Assembly: GCA_017649605.1 (NCBI GenBank)
Contig: JAGCGL010000012.1
Coordinates: 1-32,469 of the forward strand
Reading direction: 5' to 3'
Length of the DNA: 32,469 nucleotides
Origin: Spirochaetia bacterium
GTDB lineage: Bacteria > Spirochaetota > Spirochaetia > CADAEX01
A model generated the notes under the pieces. The model had not been told where the DNA came from. It was given only the letters and a program-made list of their open reading frames with translations, and did not search any database. This document shows, in pieces, positions 24,064 through 30,852 of the stretch; position 1 is the stretch's first letter, and the number at the start of each line of letters is the position of its first letter. The position numbers and the translations under genes are program-made.

Positions 24064-25515
24064 GTGAACGGATTAGATGCTTTTTTAAATGCGATTGATG
24101 ACGTGGTATGGGGAATTCCTACCATTGTCCTGATTCTGGCAACCGGTCTTCTTATGACCATCGCCTGCCGCGGAATTCAGTTTACCAAGAGCAAGCTGGC
24201 TTTCAAGTCTATCTTCAGCAAGAAAGTGAGCGGCCATGGTGAGCTTACAGGATTTGCGGCATTGTGTACTGCCCTTTCGGCAACCATAGGTACAGGAAAC
24301 ATCGTAGGTGTTGCAACCGCTATTGCGGCAGGCGGCCCCGGCGCCCTGTTCTGGATGTGGTTTGCGGCTATCCTGGGTACAGCCACCAAGTATGCGGAGT
24401 GTATGCTTGCAATCAAGTACCGCGAAGTGGATCCTAATGACGGCCATGTTCTGGGCGGCCCATTCTATACCATAGAGAAAGGTATGGGAGCCAATTGGAA
24501 ATGGCTGGCAGTGCTGTTCGCACTCTTCGGCGCTATGGCAGGAATGATGGGTATCGGTACCACCACACAGATCAACGGTATCACATCTGCGATCAACAAC
24601 GTATTTGACCCGCAGAATGCACACATTGCATTTGAGTTTGCAGGAACCTCCTACTCCTGGGCTACAGTTATCGGCGGCATCGTGATCACATTCTTCTCAG
24701 GTCTGGTAATCATCGGCGGCCTAAAGAGAATCTCCAAGGTTGCTTCTATCGTTGTTCCGTTCATGGCTTTCATCTATGTATTCCTGGGACTCAGCGTGAT
24801 TATAATGAATGTCACAGAGATTCCTGCAGCCTTCGCCCTTATCTTCAAGAGCGCATTCGGCTACAAGGCGCTGGCTGGTGGTGCAATGGGCTTTGTATTC
24901 AAGCAGATCACCGACGCAATGCAGAAAGGTATTGCCCGCGGTATCTTCTCGAACGAGGCTGGACTTGGTTCCGCACCTATCGCAGCTTCTGCAGTGCAGA
25001 CCGACGAGCCTGTTGAGCAGGGAATGGTAAACATGACCGGTACTATCATAGACACACTCATCATCTGTACAATGACTGGTCTTGCAATCGTAATCGCAGG
25101 TGCAGACCTGTGGAACTCCCCGGAGATCGGCGGCCAGGGACTCAAGGGTGTGGCACTTACCTCTGCCGCATTCTCCAAGGTTCTGGGCGGCGACGGTGTC
25201 AGCGTTCAGTTCTTCCTCATGCTCTGTCTTATCTTCTTCGCATTCACCACTATCCTGGGCTGGGATTACTACTCAGAGAAATGTCTTGAGTACCTGACAA
25301 AGGGAAAGATGGGCCCGGTGAAGGCTTACAGATGGCTCTACATCCTGGCTGTTGCAATCGGACCTTACTTCACAGTAAATGCAGTATTCACCATCGCAGA
25401 CATCACAAACGGCCTCATGGCAATTCCTAACTGTATCTCCCTGATTGTACTCAGTGGAGTTGTGGCTAAGACCACCAAAGATTACTTTGACAGGAATCCG
25501 AACGGCCGGCTTTGA
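24064..25515 (+). CDS. Alanine/glycine:cation symporter, AGCS family
   Basis: 483-aa polytopic inner-membrane sodium:amino-acid symporter. Family motifs include GTGNIVGVATAIAAGGPGALFWMW (partly visible as GPGALFWMWFAAILG), ATKYAECMLAIKYRE, and FSNEAGLGSAPIAASA in the second half. It takes up alanine or glycine with sodium in known members. It starts at GTG 24064 after an AGGGAG ribosome site. Its codons differ from neighbours: isoleucine is almost always ATC and Gly/Val often end in T, a pattern of highly expressed genes shared with the NSS transporter at 26230-27624. Transcription ends at the 25533-25566 terminator. Confidence 0.93.
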   Translation: MNGLDAFLNAIDDVVWGIPTIVLILATGLLMTIACRGIQFTKSKLAFKSIFSKKVSGHGELTGFAALCTALSATIGTGNIVGVATAIAAGGPGALFWMWFAAILGTATKYAECMLAIKYREVDPNDGHVLGGPFYTIEKGMGANWKWLAVLFALFGAMAGMMGIGTTTQINGITSAINNVFDPQNAHIAFEFAGTSYSWATVIGGIVITFFSGLVIIGGLKRISKVASIVVPFMAFIYVFLGLSVIIMNVTEIPAAFALIFKSAFGYKALAGGAMGFVFKQITDAMQKGIARGIFSNEAGLGSAPIAASAVQTDEPVEQGMVNMTGTIIDTLIICTMTGLAIVIAGADLWNSPEIGGQGLKGVALTSAAFSKVLGGDGVSVQFFLMLCLIFFAFTTILGWDYYSEKCLEYLTKGKMGPVKAYRWLYILAVAIGPYFTVNAVFTIADITNGLMAIPNCISLIVLSGVVAKTTKDYFDRNPNGRL

Positions 25516-25532
25516 TTCTGCCCTATCAACAT

Positions 25533-25566
25533 AAAAAAGCCTGTATCAAGCGATACAGGCTTTTTT
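25533..25566. terminator. Bidirectional rho-independent terminator
   Basis: Perfect 15-bp stem (25533-25547 with 25552-25566) and a 4-nt AAGC loop; A6 on one side and T6 on the other make it work for both strands. It closes the AGCS operon (+) and the convergent YunG-like gene (-), whose stop is 12 bp away. Confidence 0.93.
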
Positions 25567-25578
25567 GTTGTCCATAGC

Positions 25579-26082
25579 TTAACTTAGGAAACGCATAATA
25601 TTGCGCTGCAACTGTTTATATCGTTCATAAGTATTCTTATTCTTACCGCAATATTCTCGAGATATCTCCTGATTCGGCTCATAATTCACAGGCAAGTCAT
25701 ATAGATCAAACTGTTCACGGGTTATATCCACATACTGCCCATTGATTTTATTGAAATAGTGGGTTCCACCACCATCAACCCGTATTTTATGAATTGTGCC
25801 ACCGAACATATCGTGCACAAGCGTTGCTGTAATAGCACACTGTCCATAAGAAGGATCATCAGGAACCCAATCTGCCTGGCAGGATGGATATGCAGTCTCC
25901 CTGCTCCAACACTTCTCCAACACGGCGAAAAGCTCCATAAGCGTAGTAACACCTGGAAACTGAGGAACTGGCTTACACTCGATATCCTTCAGCTGATCCC
26001 CATAGAACAGATAACCGAAGCATCTTCTTTTCTTTTCTGCAGCTATAACTGCCTGTTTAACGATTGGGTTTTCGGTACGCAT
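25579..26082 (-). CDS. YunG-like hypothetical protein
   Basis: 167-aa soluble protein resembling the Bacillus YunG family of unknown function. Matching elements are LEKCWSRETAY, WVPDDPSYGQCAITATLVHDMFGGTI, GGGTHYFNKINGQYVDIT and REQFDLY. The conserved Cys (in GQCA), His (in GTHYFN) and Asp (in YVDIT) are laid out like a transglutaminase/papain-type triad, but that is inference. It stands alone between two terminators and is more AT-rich with more A/T-ending codons than its neighbours, so it may have been acquired. Start ATG 26082 has an AGGGA element 9-13 nt upstream. Confidence 0.65.
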   Translation of the reverse strand: MRTENPIVKQAVIAAEKKRRCFGYLFYGDQLKDIECKPVPQFPGVTTLMELFAVLEKCWSRETAYPSCQADWVPDDPSYGQCAITATLVHDMFGGTIHKIRVDGGGTHYFNKINGQYVDITREQFDLYDLPVNYEPNQEISREYCGKNKNTYERYKQLQRNIMRFLS

Positions 26083-26168
26083 TGTTTGACTTTCCCTAAT
26101 TTTAAGTTTATTCCGAAGTCTACTTCATTTTAAACTAACTTTTTATATCTGTCATTATTATTTCAAAT

Positions 26169-26204
26169 AAAAAAGGCATAACCAGCAAAAATGCCAGTTA
26201 TGCC
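26169..26204 (-). terminator. Rho-independent terminator of the NSS operon
   Basis: On the minus strand a stem of about 12 pairs (26204-26175, GGCATAAC paired with GTTATGCC and extended through G-U pairs) is followed by T6 (26174-26169). It begins 26 bp past the NSS transporter stop. Confidence 0.88.
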
Positions 26205-26229
26205 GCTGAAACCAATCAAAAAAGGTTAT

Positions 26230-27624
26230 TTATTTACCCATGATAAGCGGTTTAAAGATGTTCCAGTATCCTGCGATAAAGATGACTATGATGACAGCAG
26301 GCACCACATAGGTAAGGTAGAACCGGATAGCCTTGCTCTTAGGGAACTTGAGCCCTTTTCCTGCATCAACCTCGGCGATGAAGTTGTCCCATCCCCATCC
26401 CCACTTGCTGCAGCAGAATCCAAGGTAGATCAGAGCTCCGATAGGAAGCAGGTTGTTGCTCACAAAGAAGTCCTCAAGGTCAAGGACGCCTGTACCAGGT
26501 CCCAGAGGCTGGAAGCCTGACCATATGTTGAAGCCAAGGGCGCATGGGATAGAAAGTACTATCATGAGCACTACGTTGATGATTACAGCCTTCTTTCTAG
26601 GAACGCCACGGTCTATCATGAATGCTGCGATGTTCTCGAATACTGCAACTACAGTTGTCAGGGCAGCAAAGCTCATGAACAGGAAGAAGAGAGCTCCCCA
26701 GAATGTACCGCCTGCCAGCTGGTTGAAGATGTTGGGCAGTGTCACAAAGATAAGGCCAGGACCTGCGCCTGGGTTCACACCGAATGCGAAACAGGATGGG
26801 AAGATGATGAAACCTGACATGAGAGCTGCAAAGGTATCAAGACCGATGATGTTGACACACTCGCCTGTAAGGCTTCTGGACTTGTCGATATAGCTTCCGA
26901 AGATAGCCATGGATCCGATTCCGAGGCTGAGTGTGAAGAATGCCTGTCCCAGGGCAGCATAGACTGCTTCCCAAAGACCGCTCTCCACCATGTTGCCGAA
27001 ATCAGGCTTAAGATAGAATGAAAGGCCCTCACCTGCACCTGGCAGTGTGACTGCACGGAATACAAGGATGATCATGATCACCAGAAGACCTGACATCATA
27101 AACTTTGTAATCTTCTCTACTCCCTTCTGCAGACCGAAGAAGCAGGCTGCAAAGCCGATGATGACTACAATGATCATCCAGGAGATCTGGAGAGAAGGAT
27201 TGGATACCACACCGCCGAAGAAAGCCCCTACCTGGTCAGGATTGAGACCGGCAAGCATTCCAGATGCGGTGGCGAAGAAATAGTACAGCATCCAGCCGGC
27301 TACTGTGGTGTAGAACATCATGAGAAGATAGTTTCCGGCCACGCCGAAATAGCCGAAGATATGCCACTTGGTTCCAGCAGGCTCAAGAGTCTTGAATGAC
27401 TGGGCCACACTCTTGCGTGATGCACGTCCTACAGCGAACTCTGCTGCCATGATAGGAAGGCCGAAGATTACAAGGAACACAAGGTACATGAGCACAAATG
27501 CTGCTCCGCCGTACTTTCCTGCGATGAACGGGAACCGCCATACGTTTCCCAGTCCGATTGCGCATCCTGCCGAGAGGAAAAGGAATCCCAACCGGCTTCC
27601 TAGTGTCTCTCTACCCTTTTCCAT
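26230..27624 (-). CDS. Neurotransmitter:sodium symporter (NSS/SNF) family transporter
   Basis: 464-aa inner-membrane sodium-dependent transporter, probably for amino acids. The signature LSAGCAIGLGNVWRFPF in TM1 binds substrate and sodium in LeuT-type proteins; GGAAFVLMYLVF, SLGIGSMAIFGSYI and GLDTFAALMSGFIIFPSCFA also fit. About 11-12 membrane segments are present. The start is ATG 27624, which has a strong GGAGG site 5 nt away; a longer TTG version at 27636 would place that ribosome site inside the gene. Codon use is biased to C-ending Ile and highly expressed style. It is last in the Nudix-hisC-barrel-NSS operon and followed by a strong terminator. Confidence 0.93.
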   Translation of the reverse strand: MEKGRETLGSRLGFLFLSAGCAIGLGNVWRFPFIAGKYGGAAFVLMYLVFLVIFGLPIMAAEFAVGRASRKSVAQSFKTLEPAGTKWHIFGYFGVAGNYLLMMFYTTVAGWMLYYFFATASGMLAGLNPDQVGAFFGGVVSNPSLQISWMIIVVIIGFAACFFGLQKGVEKITKFMMSGLLVIMIILVFRAVTLPGAGEGLSFYLKPDFGNMVESGLWEAVYAALGQAFFTLSLGIGSMAIFGSYIDKSRSLTGECVNIIGLDTFAALMSGFIIFPSCFAFGVNPGAGPGLIFVTLPNIFNQLAGGTFWGALFFLFMSFAALTTVVAVFENIAAFMIDRGVPRKKAVIINVVLMIVLSIPCALGFNIWSGFQPLGPGTGVLDLEDFFVSNNLLPIGALIYLGFCCSKWGWGWDNFIAEVDAGKGLKFPKSKAIRFYLTYVVPAVIIVIFIAGYWNIFKPLIMGK

Positions 27625-27638
27625 AAAAACCTCCAAAA

Positions 27639-28751
27639 TTAAAATTTAAAGCTGAATCCCAGTACCGGCACCACGCGCTTGCGGTCAAGCCGCTCCTGCG
27701 CCATAGGACAAGCCAGGTATCCTGAGATTGATAGTATATCCATAAACGAAACTAGTCCACCCACTCCGCAGGAGCAGATGAATCCGTTGTCTGCCCCGTC
27801 AAGGCAGGCGTAGTATCCCATATCAAAGAAGGTGATACCGCTGAAACGGAGGTATGCCTTCCCCTTGAACAACGAGCTGATAGGGATTTTCTTCATAAGA
27901 AGGCGGAATTCGCTGCGGTTTGCCAGCTTAAGGCCTGAGTCAAAGCGGTAGGTCTCGTAGCCCCTGATAAGGCCTCCAAGACCGCCATAGACGGTAAGGG
28001 AACCGATATGATGCCGCGCATAGATAGGAATCTCTGATCCGGTTACATAGTCCACCATGCTGGAGTTTCCGAAGTAGAGGCAGGATAAGTGGCTCTCAGG
28101 CGCAAACTCGTGCAGCGGCACAAAGAATTTGAACTGGGCATAGTACTTGCGGAAGTCGGCATCCCCAAGATAGCTGTTGAAGAACTCATTCGGGGCATAT
28201 TCAAAGGTAGCGTTGGTGAAGAATCCCCTTTTCATGCCAGACTCACGGTCAGTAAGAACACTGTCCACAGCCAGCTCGAACACCACAGAGTTCTGCAGAA
28301 GCCCCCCATTGTCTGCCCTGTCGCTCTTGAAGAAGACATCCCGGTCCTCGTAGTACCATTCCCTCACCCCTTTATAGAAGATGGAGAAATAGAGCAGATC
28401 GGTATGCTTGCGGGGGTCATCTATAAGCCCCTGGGAGAAGCCCACACCCCAGTTGACATTTGCAGACCAGAAGGAAATTTCGTCGTAGTCGCTTATATGA
28501 ATGTCGAGCTCATCATCGTTCTCGTCCCGGAAGTAGGACAGCTTTGTCCCACGTGCTCCGAATATTGCCCACAGGATTGTGTCGCGGTCCTCCAATATAG
28601 AGAAGCCTTTATAGCCTATGGCGTTGTTCACACCCCATGTGGTGAGGTTTGTCATTATGGCGATATCGCCCTTGCCATAGAGGGTCGCATAAACAGGAGA
28701 AGCAAGGAGGACAGTAAGAAGAATAAGCAGGAAAAGAATCTTTCTCGTCAT
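27639..28751 (-). CDS. Outer membrane beta-barrel protein
   Basis: 370 aa with a cleavable signal peptide (about 1-22, ending PVYA). The mature chain is rich in alternating hydrophobic/polar strands with many Tyr, Phe and Gly, and it ends GFSFKF with a C-terminal Phe, the usual BAM recognition signature for barrels. I do not recognise a named family; the second half loosely resembles the barrel of surface-antigen (BamA/TamA-type) proteins, with no POTRA domains. The start overlaps the hisC stop as ATGA; the NSS gene follows after 14 bp. A treponemal outer-membrane porin or surface antigen is possible. Confidence 0.65.
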   Translation of the reverse strand: MTRKILFLLILLTVLLASPVYATLYGKGDIAIMTNLTTWGVNNAIGYKGFSILEDRDTILWAIFGARGTKLSYFRDENDDELDIHISDYDEISFWSANVNWGVGFSQGLIDDPRKHTDLLYFSIFYKGVREWYYEDRDVFFKSDRADNGGLLQNSVVFELAVDSVLTDRESGMKRGFFTNATFEYAPNEFFNSYLGDADFRKYYAQFKFFVPLHEFAPESHLSCLYFGNSSMVDYVTGSEIPIYARHHIGSLTVYGGLGGLIRGYETYRFDSGLKLANRSEFRLLMKKIPISSLFKGKAYLRFSGITFFDMGYYACLDGADNGFICSCGVGGLVSFMDILSISGYLACPMAQERLDRKRVVPVLGFSFKF

Positions 28752-29845
28752 ACCACCAGTTTTCTCAGCGCCTTGAAGAAGAGTTCATTTTCCCGGTGCT
28801 GCCCGATGGTTATGCGTATGCAGGTGGGGAATCCATAGCTTGCGGCAGGGCGTACTATGATACCCTGCTCCATGAGGGCCTGGGCCGCCTTCTTGGCATC
28901 CATCTTCACTTCGATGAGGATATAGTTGGTCTGGCTTCTGAAGTAAGAGAGCCCTAATTTATCAAGCTCGGCATAGTAATAGGCTTTCTCTTTGGCTGTC
29001 TCGGTCACAGTGCGGCTGTAGAATTCATCGTCTGCAAGGGCCTCGGCTGCAATATTCTCGGCCACAATGGAGAGGTCGAAAGGAGGTTTTACCCGCGAGA
29101 TAAGGGAGATAAGCTCAGGATCGCCGATACCATAGCCTATGCGCACCCCTGCAAGGCCATACACCTTGGAGAATGTGCGGAGGATAAAGAGATTCTTCAT
29201 GCCACCCTTCAGGAGCTCTACAGCGCCTATGTTGTACTCTGGCTCGGTGAAATCGATATAAGCCTCGTCCAGGAAGATGAAGATATTCTCTGGCACCTTG
29301 CGGAGGAATGCCTTGAGTTTTTCAGGCGGAAGGCACTGCCCTGTCGGGTTGTTGGGGTTGCAGATGAAGATTATCTTGGTCTTATCTGTTATGCGGGAAT
29401 AGATGTCATCCAGGTCTATGGCAGAGTCCTTCATGGGAGAGAAGACCGGAACTGCGTGCATTATGCGGGTTATGGTCTCGTATACTGCAAATGTTATCTC
29501 CGGGATTATAGTCTCGTCGCCGGGGTTCAGGACAGCCATTCCCATGTTGTAGATGATGCCGTCTCCGCCGTTGCTGAGTGTTATGTTGTCACGGTGACAG
29601 CCAAGCTTTGTGGCAAATGCGTCTAAAAGATCGCGGTCGTAGATCTCGGGATAGATGTGGAGCTGGTCGGCCAGCTCAAGGTATTTGGCTTTAGCCTTTG
29701 GTGATGCACCGCGGGGATTCTCGTTGGAAGCCATCTTGTAGACTTCCGGCAGGTCTATCTCGGAAAGGGCCTGTCTGACAGATTTCCCAGGCACATATGG
29801 CTTTATGGGAAGGATTGTCTGGTTTGCCAGCTCTTTCATATCCAT
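28748..29845 (-). CDS. hisC: Histidinol-phosphate aminotransferase
   Basis: PLP-dependent class I/II aminotransferase, 365 aa, normal HisC length. Visible are SNENPRGASPKA near the start, NNPTGQ, DEAYIDF, the lysine that binds PLP in TFSKVYGLAGVRIGY, and the C-terminal CIRITIGQHREN typical of HisC. It interconverts imidazole acetol phosphate and histidinol phosphate in histidine synthesis; related enzymes also act on aromatic amino acids. No other his gene is present here, so a broader aminotransferase role is possible. It starts 3 bp after the Nudix stop, preceded by a GGAG ribosome site. Confidence 0.9.
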   Translation of the reverse strand: MDMKELANQTILPIKPYVPGKSVRQALSEIDLPEVYKMASNENPRGASPKAKAKYLELADQLHIYPEIYDRDLLDAFATKLGCHRDNITLSNGGDGIIYNMGMAVLNPGDETIIPEITFAVYETITRIMHAVPVFSPMKDSAIDLDDIYSRITDKTKIIFICNPNNPTGQCLPPEKLKAFLRKVPENIFIFLDEAYIDFTEPEYNIGAVELLKGGMKNLFILRTFSKVYGLAGVRIGYGIGDPELISLISRVKPPFDLSIVAENIAAEALADDEFYSRTVTETAKEKAYYYAELDKLGLSYFRSQTNYILIEVKMDAKKAAQALMEQGIIVRPAASYGFPTCIRITIGQHRENELFFKALRKLVV

Positions 29846-29848
29846 AGG

Positions 29849-30271
29849 TCACTCCTCCAGATACTCAGGAAGTCCTAAAATCATAGCCTGAAGCTTCTTA
29901 TTCCTGATCATACCGGCAGCTTTTTCAACAGAGAACCACTCTCTTTTCCGGAGGATATCCTCGGGCCACTTGTCCAGAACCTGGGTCACCTCCATGGCGA
30001 ACACCTTGATACGGCACTTGCCGTCCCACTTCCTGATGGAATATTTGCCTAAGGATGGCTTATAGATCTTGCCATAGATGCCGGCCTCCTCAAAGGCCTC
30101 CTTCTGAGCCGATTCCGAGGCGGAGAGCCCCTCCTCCACCAGCCCCTTGGGAATGCCCCATTTGTCCTTCTTCTTATTGGTTATGAGAAGAATCTCTATA
30201 TGGTCATCCTTCCGGCAGAAAGGGATAATTCCAGACTGGATATATAATGTAATGCCGTTCTGTGCGTCCAT
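29849..30271 (-). CDS. Nudix hydrolase
   Basis: 140-aa cytoplasmic pyrophosphohydrolase. The Nudix box GLVEEGLSASESAQKEAFEEAG fits GX5EX7REUXEEXGU with the Arg replaced by Lys. The N-terminus (ITLYIQSGIIPFC) and the KKDKWGIPKG strand before the box resemble the diadenosine polyphosphate/diphosphoinositol polyphosphate (DIPP-like) subgroup, but the substrate is not determined. It leads the Nudix-hisC-barrel-NSS operon. There is no Shine-Dalgarno, and the promoter puts transcription on the start codon. Confidence 0.88.
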   Translation of the reverse strand: MDAQNGITLYIQSGIIPFCRKDDHIEILLITNKKKDKWGIPKGLVEEGLSASESAQKEAFEEAGIYGKIYKPSLGKYSIRKWDGKCRIKVFAMEVTQVLDKWPEDILRKREWFSVEKAAGMIRNKKLQAMILGLPEYLEE

Positions 30272-30277
30272 ATTATT

Positions 30278-30306
30278 AGAATATATATATTAAAGCAAAA
30301 ATGCAA
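30278..30306 (-). promoter_or_regulatory. Promoter of the Nudix-hisC operon, predicted leaderless
   Basis: Minus strand: -35 TTGCAT (30306-30301), 17-bp spacer, -10 TATTCT (30283-30278), six bases, then ATG with its A at 30271, the expected +1. The DNA is very AT-rich, so other -10 positions are possible. Confidence 0.5.
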
Positions 30307-30310
30307 GGGC

Positions 30311-30343
30311 AAAAAAAAGGCAACCTGTCGCCAGGTCGCCTTT
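30311..30343 (-). terminator. Rho-independent terminator of the small zinc-ribbon gene
   Basis: On the minus strand AAAGGCGACCTG pairs with CAGGTTGCCTTT around a short GCGA loop, followed by T8 (complement of A8 at 30311-30318). It lies 24 bp past the stop at 30367 and just before the Nudix promoter. Confidence 0.9.
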
Positions 30344-30366
30344 CTGATACAAAACTGAATGCTTCC

Positions 30367-30561
30367 TTAGAGGGCAGCCACCTGCTCCTTAAGCTTGCCG
30401 TTGGCAATAGAAGCCTTGCAGATCTTGCAGATCTTTACTTTCTTGGAGTTGGCTTCGATCTCATAGAGAGTCTTTACACCAGTTCTCTTGCAAACCGGAC
30501 ACTCGCCTCTTCCGCTCTTTGGAAGTTCTCTTACGCCTGCTCCTCTGTGTGCTTTTGACAT
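30367..30561 (-). CDS. Small zinc-ribbon hypothetical protein
   Basis: 64-aa basic protein beginning MSKAHRG, with two CxxC knuckles (CPVC and CKIC) about 23 residues apart, suggesting a four-cysteine zinc ribbon; lysine-rich, so nucleic-acid or ribosome binding is possible. I recall similar proteins in treponemes but not a function. Start ATG 30561 has a strong AAAGGAG ribosome site; a longer reading from 30627 would run through the promoter. It forms a single-gene unit with its own promoter (30599-30627) and terminator (30311-30343). Size and layout resemble a ribosomal-protein gene, though I do not match it to bL33 or bL36. Confidence 0.75.
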   Translation of the reverse strand: MSKAHRGAGVRELPKSGRGECPVCKRTGVKTLYEIEANSKKVKICKICKASIANGKLKEQVAAL

Positions 30562-30598
30562 TATATTCTCCTTTATAAGTTCATTATCAACAGCGGAT

Positions 30599-30627
30599 AT
30601 TGTATAAGAAAAGATTTTACAGGTCAA
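30599..30627 (-). promoter_or_regulatory. Promoter of the small zinc-ribbon gene
   Basis: Minus strand: -35 TTGACC (30627-30622), 17-bp spacer, -10 TACAAT (30604-30599). Predicted start near 30592 gives a leader of about 31 nt with AAAGGAG. The promoter lies inside the left arm of the long inverted repeat 30601-30789. Confidence 0.6.
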
Positions 30628-30789
30628 GAGCCAATAACAGGACTCCCTTCGCAGGTGGCGCTCCCGCAGACATCCACATACCCTTCTGAACTCGTTTCTT
30701 TTGGGTTCAGAAGGGCGTGTATGTTGCTGCGGTCCGCAATGCTCTGGGAGCCCTGTTTTGGCTCTTGGGTGTTACCCCTTTCTTATACA
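30601..30789. ncRNA. Long imperfect hairpin: candidate structured RNA (6S-like?) or inverted-repeat element
   Basis: Outer arms of 11 nt (TGTATAAGAAA at 30601, complement ending 30789) enclose a second 10-bp stem (CAAGAGCCAA at 30625-30634 with TTGGCTCTTG at 30758-30767). Then come ACAGG/CCTGT, CTCCC/GGGAG, an asymmetric bubble, CCGCAG/CTGCGG, ACATAC/GTATGT and an 11-bp apical stem CCCTTCTGAAC/GTTCAGAAGGG. This long rod with a central bubble, about 190 nt, is the architecture of 6S RNA; GTGGCGCTCC on the plus strand also occurs in E. coli 6S as I recall it. Strand is unresolved. A palindromic mobile repeat is the alternative. No protein gene lies in 30562-30852. Confidence 0.45.
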
Positions 30790-30812
30790 GTAAGCGCAAA
30801 AGGATAATGACA

Positions 30813-30835
30813 CACAAACTCGAAGTGGGTTTGTG
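30813..30835 (-). terminator. Hairpin after the WYL regulator gene
   Basis: CACAAAC (30813-30819) pairs with GTTTGTG (30829-30835) around a 9-nt loop, 18 bp past the WYL stop on the minus strand. There is no proper T-run after it, so it is a weak terminator candidate. Confidence 0.4.
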
Positions 30836-30852
30836 GGGCGGTAACTGGAGAA

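Noticed and set aside
26230-27636. TTG start at 27636 for the NSS transporter
   Set aside because: The strong GGAGG site is positioned for the ATG at 27624 and would be inside the longer gene.
30301-30558. 85-codon plus-strand frame covering the zinc-ribbon gene
   Set aside because: It begins in the terminator of the opposite gene and is the complement of a protein with clear CxxC knuckles.
30367-30627. 86-codon version of the zinc-ribbon gene starting at 30627
   Set aside because: The extra N-terminus runs through the predicted promoter and the AAAGGAG ribosome site that belongs to ATG 30561.
30601-30789. tRNA, tmRNA or SRP RNA in the hairpin region
   Set aside because: No cloverleaf, CCA end, GTTCRA T-loop, tag reading frame or SRP GGAAGCAG-type tetraloop motif is visible; only a rod-like fold is supported.
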